From the NCBI GenBank assembly GCA_002395065.1, contig DGVS01000013.1:1-10612 (forward strand): DNA of 10,612 nucleotides. Direction: 5' to 3'. Below the pieces are notes generated by a model. It saw nothing but the letters and a program-made list of their open reading frames with translations, had not been told where the DNA came from and ran no database searches. The translations under genes and the position numbers were made by a program. Source of the stretch: Caryophanales bacterium UBA4278. Lineage in GTDB: Bacteria > Bacillota_I > Bacilli_A > RFN20 > CAG-826. This document shows, piece after piece, positions 1 through 5,390 of this stretch. Each line of letters starts with the position of its first letter. The first letter of the stretch is position 1.

Positions 1-310
1 CACCAGTTTTCATTTCGGCAACATCACCATCATGCATAACTAATGCGCCGATGATTTGAACCTTGAATGGGAACTGTCCCAAAGTTCGGCGAGCTGCTTC
101 TCGAGCAACTGCCATCGCTTCATATTTGATTTGGTCAAGAGTGGCTCCTTTTTCTAATAACTCCTTAAAATAAGGAGTCTTTGCGCGAAGTTCATCATCG
201 CTTAAAGCCTTCATCTCCTCTTCATATGCAATAACTTTATCCGCTTCTTTCTCGTATTTTTTAAGCACACGAGCATCGATACGGAAGATTTTTTCAATAA
301 AATTAGCCAT
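1..310 (-). CDS. secA: SecA preprotein translocase ATPase, N-terminal part (cut by window edge)
   Basis: SecA is the cytosolic ATPase that drives unfolded preproteins through the SecYEG channel. Only the first 103 codons are present; the gene runs off the left edge. The protein begins MANFIEKIFRIDARVLKKYE, followed by DDELRAKTPYFKELLEKG and then EAMAVAREAARRTLG. This is the typical start of the first nucleotide-binding domain, with the conserved A-VREA-RR-LG helix. The window ends inside HDGDVAEMKTG, just before the Walker A motif (GEGKT) expected next. The start is ATG at 310, preceded by TAAGGAGA with 7 nt spacing, a strong ribosome binding site. The gene lies downstream of comFC on the same strand but has its own promoter at 340-367. 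The identification is firm; the rest of the gene cannot be judged. Confidence 0.93.
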   Translation of the reverse strand, partial: MANFIEKIFRIDARVLKKYEKEADKVIAYEEEMKALSDDELRAKTPYFKELLEKGATLDQIKYEAMAVAREAARRTLGQFPFKVQIIGALVMHDGDVAEMKTG

Positions 311-339
311 AATTTATCTCCTTAACCGGACAATTTAGT

Positions 340-367
340 ATTCTACCATATAAAAATGGTACGACAA
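340..367 (-). promoter_or_regulatory. Predicted sigma-A promoter of secA (extended -10)
   Basis: Read on the minus strand: -35 TTGTCG (367-362), a 16-nt spacer, and -10 TAGAAT (345-340). TG stands at the extended -10 position (TGG before TAGAAT). The predicted transcript starts near 333, about 23 nt before the secA ATG, which leaves room for the SD sequence. The spacer contains a TACCAT/ATGGTA inverted repeat (344-361), annotated separately. Promoter calls by eye are uncertain, but position and motif agree. Confidence 0.55.
344..361. repeat. Inverted repeat filling the secA promoter spacer
   Basis: TACCAT-ATAAAA-ATGGTA: two perfect 6-bp arms around a 6-bp AT centre. It covers the spacer of the predicted secA promoter and touches the first bases of its -10. 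It could be an operator. It is short and lacks a T-run, so it does not look like a terminator for comFC. Confidence 0.35.
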
Positions 368-388
368 GCAATTAATATAATTAACAAA

Positions 389-1096
389 TCAATTAGGTCT
401 ATTTTGGTTATCGAGATTCATTGTTTTCGACATTACTAAAACCTTGATTTGTTTTGGGTTTTTGCTTTTGACAAGCTTAATCATTGAGCGAATTGTAGAT
501 CCGGTTGTATAAACATCATCAACGATTAAAACTTTTTTCTTACTTAAATCAATATTGTCGATAGTTAAAATTTTTGATACGCCCTCTCTTTCTTTGGCTG
601 ATAAATCAGCCTGTTTTATATTCTTGGTTTTATGAACACACCTTAACATTGGGAGTTTTAAATTAGAGAAAATCTCAACAACATGATTAAATCCTCTTTT
701 ATCATCTCCTTCTTGACTAGATGGCGCGGGAATTAATGTAAAGCCATGATATTTTAGTCTTAGAAAATTTTGTAAATATTCGAGAAACACCTGTGATAAT
801 TCAATATCGGCACATCCTTTAAATTGATATAGAAGTTCTTGGATTGTTTGATCGTAATCAAATATGTACAATGCTTTAATATTACCGATTCCAAACGTTT
901 CCAATTTTGGATTAAAGCGCTCAAAACAGCGATGGCAGATAGAAGTGTTCTTGTGCAAAATGTGGTGCAGCGAATCTTCGATAGGATTAAAACAAATTTT
1001 ACAAAGAGTTATTTTTTGTTTTGATCTGTTCGATTGCACCAACGATAGCACGCGTTTTCTTAAATCCAAGAAAAATAACTTCACCTTCTGGAGCAT
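389..1096 (-). CDS. comFC: ComFC family phosphoribosyltransferase-like competence protein
   Basis: ComFC (ComF/GntX family) is a cytosolic protein needed for uptake of transforming DNA; with ComFA it is thought to handle incoming single strands. The sequence shows a four-Cys zinc site near the N-terminus (CKIC and, about 18 residues on, CHRC). A type I PRTase core follows, with LIPAPSS and RGFNH in the middle and the PRPP-binding loop VLIVDDVYTTGST near residue 190. It ends in TGA. The chosen start is the second of two tandem ATGs, 7 nt after a perfect GGGGAGG; the first ATG at 1099 is only 4 nt from it. This puts the first ~33 codons inside comFA, giving a longer N-terminus before the zinc site than B. 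subtilis ComFC has. GTG (1051, 1039) and TTG (1042) codons are alternative starts. Family call firm, start less so. Confidence 0.9.
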   Translation of the reverse strand: MLQKVKLFFLDLRKRVLSLVQSNRSKQKITLCKICFNPIEDSLHHILHKNTSICHRCFERFNPKLETFGIGNIKALYIFDYDQTIQELLYQFKGCADIELSQVFLEYLQNFLRLKYHGFTLIPAPSSQEGDDKRGFNHVVEIFSNLKLPMLRCVHKTKNIKQADLSAKEREGVSKILTIDNIDLSKKKVLIVDDVYTTGSTIRSMIKLVKSKNPKQIKVLVMSKTMNLDNQNRPN

Positions 1097-2150
1097 CATA
1101 CTTCCTCCCCACTCTTCCTGCGATTTGCACTAATGTGCATTCGTCATAAATTTCATGATCTGCTTCATAAACGATTACCTGGAGATTCTTTACCGTAACA
1201 CCCCTTTCCAATACTGCTGTTGTAACCAGATATTTATATTTTCCATTTCTGAAATCTTTTATTCTTTGTTCGCGGTCCATACACTTGGAATGGACAAAAT
1301 TCCCATCTGGTATTTTCTTTAAAAGTTTTTCACAAAGATATTCACAAATTTGTATCGTTGGGACAAAAATAAAAACTGGTTTTCCTTCATCAATAAAACG
1401 CTTAAGTATTTTGAGTAATTCAAACCACGTGTTTATTCCGAATTTTTGAATGTACTTTGGCTCAGGAAGTTTGTGACCATGGTAACGCTTGTTTAGGTAT
1501 AAAATATCGTGGTTTTGCCTGGAAAAATTTTGTAAAACCTCATCGGATGGTGTTGCCGACATCATCACGTAATTGCCATCCACGGCTCGCTGAAACATAG
1601 CCTCTAAAACATCGTTTCCTTTGTATGGAAATGCATCGATTTCATCCATAATTAAAAGACCAAAATATTTTTCATAACGATAAAGTTGATGGGTTGTTAA
1701 AACCACCACATCACCTTCTAGTTCTTTGTGGTGATCGCCACAAACTAAAATGACTTTGTTTGAAGAAAAAACTTCTTTAATTCTTAAATAGAGTTCCTGC
1801 GCAACATCTCTTCTTGGAACGGCAAAACCGACTTGCTTTCCGGTTGATAGCGCATGGGCGATTACGCCATAAACCAATTCTGTTTTTCCGGAACCACAGA
1901 CCGCATTTATTAGTGTGTTAGTTCCGTTCTTATAATTTTCGACAATCTTCTTGCTAATCTCTTGTTGATCTTTTGATAGCTTATATTTGAGACTAAAAGT
2001 AATCGCGCCTTTTTTAATATTTCGTTTATTAGCACTTTCTCCACTAAACGAAATACATTTGCGGCAATACGGTTTTCCGTTTTTAATCCCAATAAATCTA
2101 TCATCGCTATTTCCACATTTGGGACATTTAAAATTTTCTTTATTTTCCAT
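999..2150 (-). CDS. comFA: ComFA competence DNA helicase/translocase
   Basis: ComFA is a DEAD-box-like ATPase on the inner face of the membrane that helps pull single-stranded transforming DNA into the cell. The 383 residues hold an N-terminal four-Cys zinc finger (C9, C12, C29, C32) and Walker A AVCGSGKTE (83-91). They also hold Walker B LLIMDEIDAFPY (165-176), which contains the ComFA-specific DAFPY, and motif III SAT (198-200). The second RecA domain has TTAVLERGVT (310-319) and motif VI QIAGRVGR (342-349). It is shorter than the roughly 460 residues of B. subtilis ComFA but keeps every helicase motif. The ATG at 2150 follows GAGGAG by 6 nt. comFC follows with a ~100-nt overlap; comFB is absent. 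A competence-type promoter octamer lies 53 nt upstream. Confidence 0.95.
   Translation of the reverse strand: MENKENFKCPKCGNSDDRFIGIKNGKPYCRKCISFSGESANKRNIKKGAITFSLKYKLSKDQQEISKKIVENYKNGTNTLINAVCGSGKTELVYGVIAHALSTGKQVGFAVPRRDVAQELYLRIKEVFSSNKVILVCGDHHKELEGDVVVLTTHQLYRYEKYFGLLIMDEIDAFPYKGNDVLEAMFQRAVDGNYVMMSATPSDEVLQNFSRQNHDILYLNKRYHGHKLPEPKYIQKFGINTWFELLKILKRFIDEGKPVFIFVPTIQICEYLCEKLLKKIPDGNFVHSKCMDREQRIKDFRNGKYKYLVTTAVLERGVTVKNLQVIVYEADHEIYDECTLVQIAGRVGRKYDAPEGEVIFLGFKKTRAIVGAIEQIKTKNNSL
1104..1110 (-). promoter_or_regulatory. Strong SD sequence for comFC inside comFA
   Basis: GGGGAGG on the minus strand lies 4 and 7 nt before two tandem ATG codons that open the comFC frame. In comFA the same bases encode Val-Gly-Arg of helicase motif VI, using GGG and AGG codons. 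It is the strongest SD match anywhere near the comFC start, so it decides the start choice. Confidence 0.6.
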
Positions 2151-2202
2151 TTTTGTCTCCTCATGAAAGGCAGTATTGTCCGTAAAACCCTTCTATATTC
2201 TT

Positions 2203-2216
2203 TATTCGTAAAAAAA
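2203..2216 (-). promoter_or_regulatory. Candidate competence (ComX/SigX-type) promoter box of comFA
   Basis: The minus strand reads TTTTTT directly followed by TACGAATA (2210-2203). TACGAATA is the known core of the cin/com-box recognised by the competence sigma factor of streptococci and lactococci, which has a T-rich element a little upstream. It ends 52 nt before the comFA ATG, a plausible distance for a -10 element, and it lies in front of a late competence gene. In known com-boxes the T-tract sits nearer -25, whereas here it abuts the octamer. A sigma-A reading (TTGTCC, 17 nt, AATATA) is also possible but matches poorly. Confidence 0.45.
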
Positions 2217-2247
2217 GGACAAATGTGTTCAAACACTTGTCCTTTTA
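2210..2247 (-). terminator. Rho-independent terminator after rpiB
   Basis: On the minus strand a 10-bp stem AAAAGGACAA/TTGTCCTTTT (2246-2237 with 2222-2213) encloses an inner GTGT-TTGA-ACAC hairpin with a 2-nt bulge. It is followed by more T, giving 7 T in all at 2216-2210. It starts about 20 nt after the rpiB stop and closes the prfA-prmC-ywlC-rpiB operon. On the plus strand only 4 T follow, and no plus-strand gene ends here, so it should act mainly leftward. The T-tract directly abuts the TACGAATA box of comFA. Confidence 0.85.
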
Positions 2248-2265
2248 TCTAAAGATAAACTTTTT

Positions 2266-2691
2266 TTATTCGATTTCGGAAACGCGTCTGGCGTGACGAC
2301 CACCTTCATGTTCTGTTGAAAGGAAAATATCAACACGCTTTAACACATCATTTAAATCCATGAATGATTGTCCAAAAGCAATCATATTTGCATCGTTGTG
2401 CTGTCTCATTAAACGAGCAACATCGTCATTATAAGCAAGACCACAGCGGACACCTTTCACTTTGTTTGCAGCAATAGAAATGCCTTCGCCAGAAGAACAA
2501 ACAAGGACACCAAAATCAGCTTCGTTTTTAGCTACTTTTTCGGCGGCTGCTCTTCCGAAAATTGGATAATCACACGATTCTTTTGTGTAAGTTCCCACAT
2601 CTTCGCAGACGTGCCCTTTTTCCTCTAAATGTTTTTTAATTGCGAGCTTGTATTCTAAACCCGCATGATCACTACCTAAGACAATTTTCAT
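2266..2691 (-). CDS. rpiB: Ribose-5-phosphate isomerase B (RpiB/LacA/LacB family)
   Basis: RpiB interconverts ribose 5-phosphate and ribulose 5-phosphate in the non-oxidative pentose-phosphate pathway in the cytosol. The 141 residues begin with MKIVLGSDHAG, where D8 and H9 are substrate-binding, and contain DVGTY. GVLVCSSGEGISIAANK carries catalytic Cys65, and RQHNDANM carries His98. The C-terminal GGRHARRV holds the phosphate-binding arginines. Length fits the family. Its ATG overlaps the TGA of the upstream Sua5 gene (ATGA), with GGAGG 7 nt before it inside that gene, so the two are translationally coupled. B. subtilis has the same neighbours (ywlC to rpiB, with other genes between). A sugar-phosphate isomerase of the LacAB type is less likely because all RpiB residues are kept and no lac genes are near. 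Confidence 0.93.
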   Translation of the reverse strand: MKIVLGSDHAGLEYKLAIKKHLEEKGHVCEDVGTYTKESCDYPIFGRAAAEKVAKNEADFGVLVCSSGEGISIAANKVKGVRCGLAYNDDVARLMRQHNDANMIAFGQSFMDLNDVLKRVDIFLSTEHEGGRHARRVSEIE

Positions 2692-3296
2692 TTCTTTGCC
2701 TCCAATACTTTAAGTATATCTTGTTTTGTAATATAACCTTCACGAATTATTTTGACATCTTTATCAACTATTACAATTGTCGACGGAACATTGCTAATTG
2801 ATTCACCCTCGATTACAGCATCAACTTCGTCTTTAAATACGTTATAAACGTCATCTGAATTTACCAATGGCGGTTCGCCGTGTCTATTTGCCGATGGAAC
2901 AAGAAGCGGTTTCCCAACAGCGCGAATTAGATTTTGAATCTCGCGATAATCAGGAACACGAATTCCAACATTTCCTTCTTTTGAAACAACCCAACTTGGT
3001 AATGTCTCTTTTGCTTTTAAAATAATCGTAAATTGACCAGGAAAAAACGCATTTATCAATTTTCTTGCTCGTTCGTCAATGTATGCATAATCGTCAATAT
3101 CAGTACGATCGGCACACATTAGAGTAAACGGTTGTTCTGGTGGTCTACGCTTTACTTTTACTAGTCTTTTATATGATTCTTCATTATCGTAAACAACACC
3201 AAAACCAAAAACCGTTTCCGTTGGAAAAGAAACCAACCCTCCTTTTTGGAGAATTTTAGCAGCATCTTTGTATTTAGCACGAGGAATCTTTTTCAT
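2688..3296 (-). CDS. ywlC: L-threonylcarbamoyladenylate synthase (Sua5/YwlC/TsaC family)
   Basis: This enzyme makes threonylcarbamoyl-AMP from threonine, bicarbonate and ATP, the first step of t6A37 modification of ANN-decoding tRNAs; TsaBDE finishes the reaction. The YrdC fold fills the whole protein: PTETVFGFG (residues 25-33), KRRPPEQPFTLM (49-60), GIRVPDY (111-117), PSANRHGEP (134-142) and VPSTIV (170-175). At 202 residues it lacks most of the extra C-terminal Sua5 domain seen in B. subtilis YwlC (about 346 aa), so it is closer in size to TsaC. I chose ATG at 3296, 13 nt after the prmC stop; a TTG at 3302 is in frame two codons earlier. Neither has a good SD, which suggests coupling to prmC. 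It ends in TGA overlapping the rpiB start. Confidence 0.9.
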   Translation of the reverse strand: MKKIPRAKYKDAAKILQKGGLVSFPTETVFGFGVVYDNEESYKRLVKVKRRPPEQPFTLMCADRTDIDDYAYIDERARKLINAFFPGQFTIILKAKETLPSWVVSKEGNVGIRVPDYREIQNLIRAVGKPLLVPSANRHGEPPLVNSDDVYNVFKDEVDAVIEGESISNVPSTIVIVDKDVKIIREGYITKQDILKVLEAKK

Positions 3297-3309
3297 AATC
3301 AATATTCTA

Positions 3310-4134
3310 TTAAATTTTCTCTAAGGAACAAATTCTAAACTTTCCGTTTAAATCTTTGATAAAGTCTGTCTTATAGTTTGGAGCAATTTTTTCAATAATT
3401 TGTTCAAGTTTTGATTTAAGATCGTAACCAATTTCGAAAATAATTAATGGGACACCTAATTTAACGGCTTTTTTAATGATGTTTTGATAAATGGTGAGTT
3501 CTTCATCAACAAATAATGCTATATGTGGCTCATGTTTCATTACGGATTCATCGACATCAAATTTATTTAAGATATAAGGAGGATTTGAAATCACCACATC
3601 GACGTTTTTATCGAGAAAATCTAATCCGTTTGAAACATAGAATTCTCCATGTACCCCAAATTTTTGAGCGTTTCTCGATGCAAGTTTCACTGCGCTTTCG
3701 GAAATATCAGAGAAAATCACGCGGTTTGTTTTTGCGTGTTTAAAAATCTCACATCCTATGCAACCAGACCCAGTACAGACGTCACAAACGACAACCTTTT
3801 TGTTAAGAAATTTTTCATTAATTTTTTTGATAGCAAAATCAACAACTTCTTCAGTTTCTAATCGAGGAATAAGAACATTTTTCGTAATAATAAACTCATC
3901 TCCAAAAAATGTTGTTTTACCGAAGATGTATGCTAATGGTTTTCCATTCAAAAACTCCTGCAAAACCTCAATAAATCTTTGAAAATCCTTAATATTTTCA
4001 TCTTTTCGAAGATAAAAATCTGTCATCGATTCAATACCATTAATTTCACACAAAATGATACGAAGATTAATCTCTTCTTTTTCAGGATTTTTTAATAATT
4101 TTAAGCCCTTTTGGTAGGCCTCAAAAAGAGTCAT
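3310..4134 (-). CDS. prmC: Release factor glutamine N5-methyltransferase (PrmC/HemK)
   Basis: PrmC uses S-adenosylmethionine to methylate the glutamine of the GGQ motif in RF1 and RF2, which raises termination efficiency. Residues are numbered from the ATG at 4134 (274 aa). The N-terminal helical domain leads into PLAYIFGKTTFFGDEF and NVLIPRLETEEVV (about 66-98), the release-factor-binding signature. SAM motif I is CDVCTGSGCIGCEIF (about 117-131), and the catalytic NPPY is at 184-187. The ATG lies one base after the prfA stop (TAAAATG), a coupling arrangement. A TTG at 4152 would extend the protein by six residues into prfA but has no better SD. The prfA-prmC pair places enzyme next to substrate, as in many bacteria. 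Confidence 0.95.
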   Translation of the reverse strand: MTLFEAYQKGLKLLKNPEKEEINLRIILCEINGIESMTDFYLRKDENIKDFQRFIEVLQEFLNGKPLAYIFGKTTFFGDEFIITKNVLIPRLETEEVVDFAIKKINEKFLNKKVVVCDVCTGSGCIGCEIFKHAKTNRVIFSDISESAVKLASRNAQKFGVHGEFYVSNGLDFLDKNVDVVISNPPYILNKFDVDESVMKHEPHIALFVDEELTIYQNIIKKAVKLGVPLIIFEIGYDLKSKLEQIIEKIAPNYKTDFIKDLNGKFRICSLEKI

Positions 4135-4135
4135 T

Positions 4136-5203
4136 TTATTGTTGCTCGCCAAGCATTTTCATTTCTTGGTCGTAATGGATGAGCGCTTCTATAATTTCTT
4201 CTAAATCACCCTCCATTACACGGTCTAATTTTTGTACAGTAAAACCAATTCTGTGATCAGTTACCCTGTTTTGTGGATAGTTGTATGTTCTAATTTTTTC
4301 AGAACGTTCTCCCGTACCAACTTTCAAACGTCTTTCGTTACCAAATTTTTCCTCTTGCTCTTCTTGCAGTTTGGCGTAAATTTTTGCGCGAAGCATTTGC
4401 ATACAAATTTCTCTGTTTTGAATTTGAGATTTTTCGGTTTGGCAAGAAACGACAACCCCAGTTGGCTTATGGGTCATACGAACAGCAGACTCTGTTTTAT
4501 TAACGTTTTGTCCGCCAGCACCTTGTGAACGATAGGTATCAACTTGAACATCAGCCATGTTGATTTCGACTTCTATATCTTCCATCTCTGGCATAACTAA
4601 AACAGTTGCTGTCGATGTATGAATTCTTCCAGAAGCCTCAGTCTTCGGAACACGTTGAACACGATGTGCACCACTTTCAAACTTAAGTTTGGAGTAGACA
4701 GAATCACCTTTAATCATAAACGAAACTAAAGAATATCCACCAGCTTCAGAAATGTTTTCTTCAATCATTTGAATTTTCCAGCCTTGATGTTCGGCATAGC
4801 GAACATACATTCTAAAAAGATCACCAGCGAAAATGTTGCCTTCGTCTCCGCCAGCAGCACCTCTAATTTCGACAATAATGTTCTTATCATCGTTTGGATC
4901 TTTTGGAAGGAGCAAGATTTTAACTTTTTCGATTAATTTATCCTCTTCTTCAAGGATTCTTTTATGTTCTTCGTGACCGAAAGCATTGATTTCTGGGTCG
5001 GAATCACCCATCATCACTTCAGCATCTTTTAAATCAGATTCCAATTTTAGATATTGATCATAACACTCGACAACAGGTTCGAGATTAGCTCTTTCTTTAG
5101 AAAGTGCTTTAAATTTAGCGAGATCTTTCATAATATTCTCGCTTGATAATTCTTGATCAACTTCTCCTAGGCGAACCTTGGTTGCCTCGAGACGTTTAAG
5201 CAT
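4136..5203 (-). CDS. prfA: Peptide chain release factor 1 (RF1)
   Basis: RF1 recognises UAA and UAG in the ribosomal A site and triggers hydrolysis of peptidyl-tRNA. The sequence holds the codon-reading tripeptide PxT as PKT (residues 186-188) in HRVQRVPKTEASGRIHT, which marks RF1 rather than RF2 (SPF). The catalytic GGQ (230-232) stands in YRSQGAGGQNVNKTESAVR, and Gln232 is the PrmC target. I chose ATG at 5203 (MLKRLEATKVRL, 355 aa) because start and length match B. subtilis RF1 and a GGA sits 7 nt upstream. The ATG at 5215 would add METS and would be almost leaderless given the promoter at 5225-5253. It is the first gene of the prfA-prmC-ywlC-rpiB operon and is divergent from dnaX. Confidence 0.96.
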   Translation of the reverse strand: MLKRLEATKVRLGEVDQELSSENIMKDLAKFKALSKERANLEPVVECYDQYLKLESDLKDAEVMMGDSDPEINAFGHEEHKRILEEEDKLIEKVKILLLPKDPNDDKNIIVEIRGAAGGDEGNIFAGDLFRMYVRYAEHQGWKIQMIEENISEAGGYSLVSFMIKGDSVYSKLKFESGAHRVQRVPKTEASGRIHTSTATVLVMPEMEDIEVEINMADVQVDTYRSQGAGGQNVNKTESAVRMTHKPTGVVVSCQTEKSQIQNREICMQMLRAKIYAKLQEEQEEKFGNERRLKVGTGERSEKIRTYNYPQNRVTDHRIGFTVQKLDRVMEGDLEEIIEALIHYDQEMKMLGEQQ

Positions 5204-5221
5204 ACTTGTTTCCATTGCGTG

Positions 5222-5234
5222 GTGATTATATCAC
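5222..5234. repeat. GTGAT-N3-ATCAC dyad over the prfA -10 box
   Basis: Two perfect 5-bp arms separated by TAT, covering the whole prfA -10 hexamer. A second dyad of the same 5-3-5 layout but different sequence, AAGAC-ATA-GTCTT, lies at 5256-5268 just upstream of the -35. Either could be a small operator or chance; I recognise no known regulator site. Confidence 0.3.
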
Positions 5235-5253
5235 AACAATCTTTTTTCTTAAA
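5225..5253 (-). promoter_or_regulatory. Predicted sigma-A promoter of the prfA operon
   Basis: On the minus strand: -10 TATAAT (5230-5225), preceded by an extended -10 TGA, with a weak -35 TTTAAG (5253-5248) 17 nt upstream. A consensus -10 with TGn can support a poor -35. The expected start is near 5218, giving a leader of only about 3 nt to ATG 5215, or about 15 nt to ATG 5203. No standard SD fits in either. Confidence 0.65.
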
Positions 5254-5316
5254 GTAAGACATAGTCTTTTCGATTATTTCGTGTGTTTTTTGCTATTAAA
5301 TGCTAAAAGGGTTCTT

Positions 5317-5364
5317 AATTTTTAATTAATCTCGTCTTTTCTTCTTTAATGAGTAATTAAAATT
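5317..5364. repeat. AT-rich imperfect inverted repeat upstream of dnaX
   Basis: AATTTTTAATTAATCTC (5317-5333) is an imperfect complement of GAGTAATTAAAATT (5351-5364), around a pyrimidine-rich 17-nt centre. It overlaps the -35 and spacer of the predicted dnaX promoter, upstream of the expected transcript start, so it would act as DNA if at all. Base composition makes chance likely. The rest of the 175-nt divergent region (5216-5390) holds the two promoters and nothing else I recognise. Confidence 0.25.
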
Positions 5365-5373
5365 TTGTATAAT
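5345..5373 (+). promoter_or_regulatory. Predicted sigma-A promoter of the dnaX operon
   Basis: A perfect -10 TATAAT (5368-5373) stands 17 nt after a weak -35 TTTAAT (5345-5350). Transcription should start near 5379-5381, leaving a leader of about 10 nt containing only GGTAAC as a faint SD. The promoter runs divergent to the prfA promoter, about 115 bp away. Confidence 0.6.
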
Positions 5374-5390
5374 CAAAAACGGTAACATTT

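Noticed and set aside
2191..2222. Sigma-A promoter for comFA (TTGTCC, 17 nt, AATATA)
   Set aside because: The -10 matches the consensus at only three positions and the -35 lies within the terminator stem; the competence-type box is the better reading, though this one is not excluded.
1910..2236. Minus-strand 108-codon open frame overlapping the comFA start
   Set aside because: It is an out-of-frame shadow of comFA and crosses the terminator; no protein-like features.
2244..2259. Small hairpin TTTATC-TAAA-GATAAA right after rpiB
   Set aside because: It is AT-only except one pair per arm and overlaps the outer bases of the much stronger terminator; it probably has no separate role.
389..2690. 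Mycoplasma-type code (TGA = Trp)
   Set aside because: TGA ends comFC and the ywlC homologue at the expected protein ends, and the Trp codons checked in comFA, prfA, ywlC and dnaX are all TGG.
5216..5390. Possible SRP RNA gene upstream of dnaX, as in B. subtilis
   Set aside because: The 175-nt region is AT-rich and contains none of the conserved SRP RNA core (GGUCAGG...GGAAGG...AGCA), and the two promoters account for much of it.
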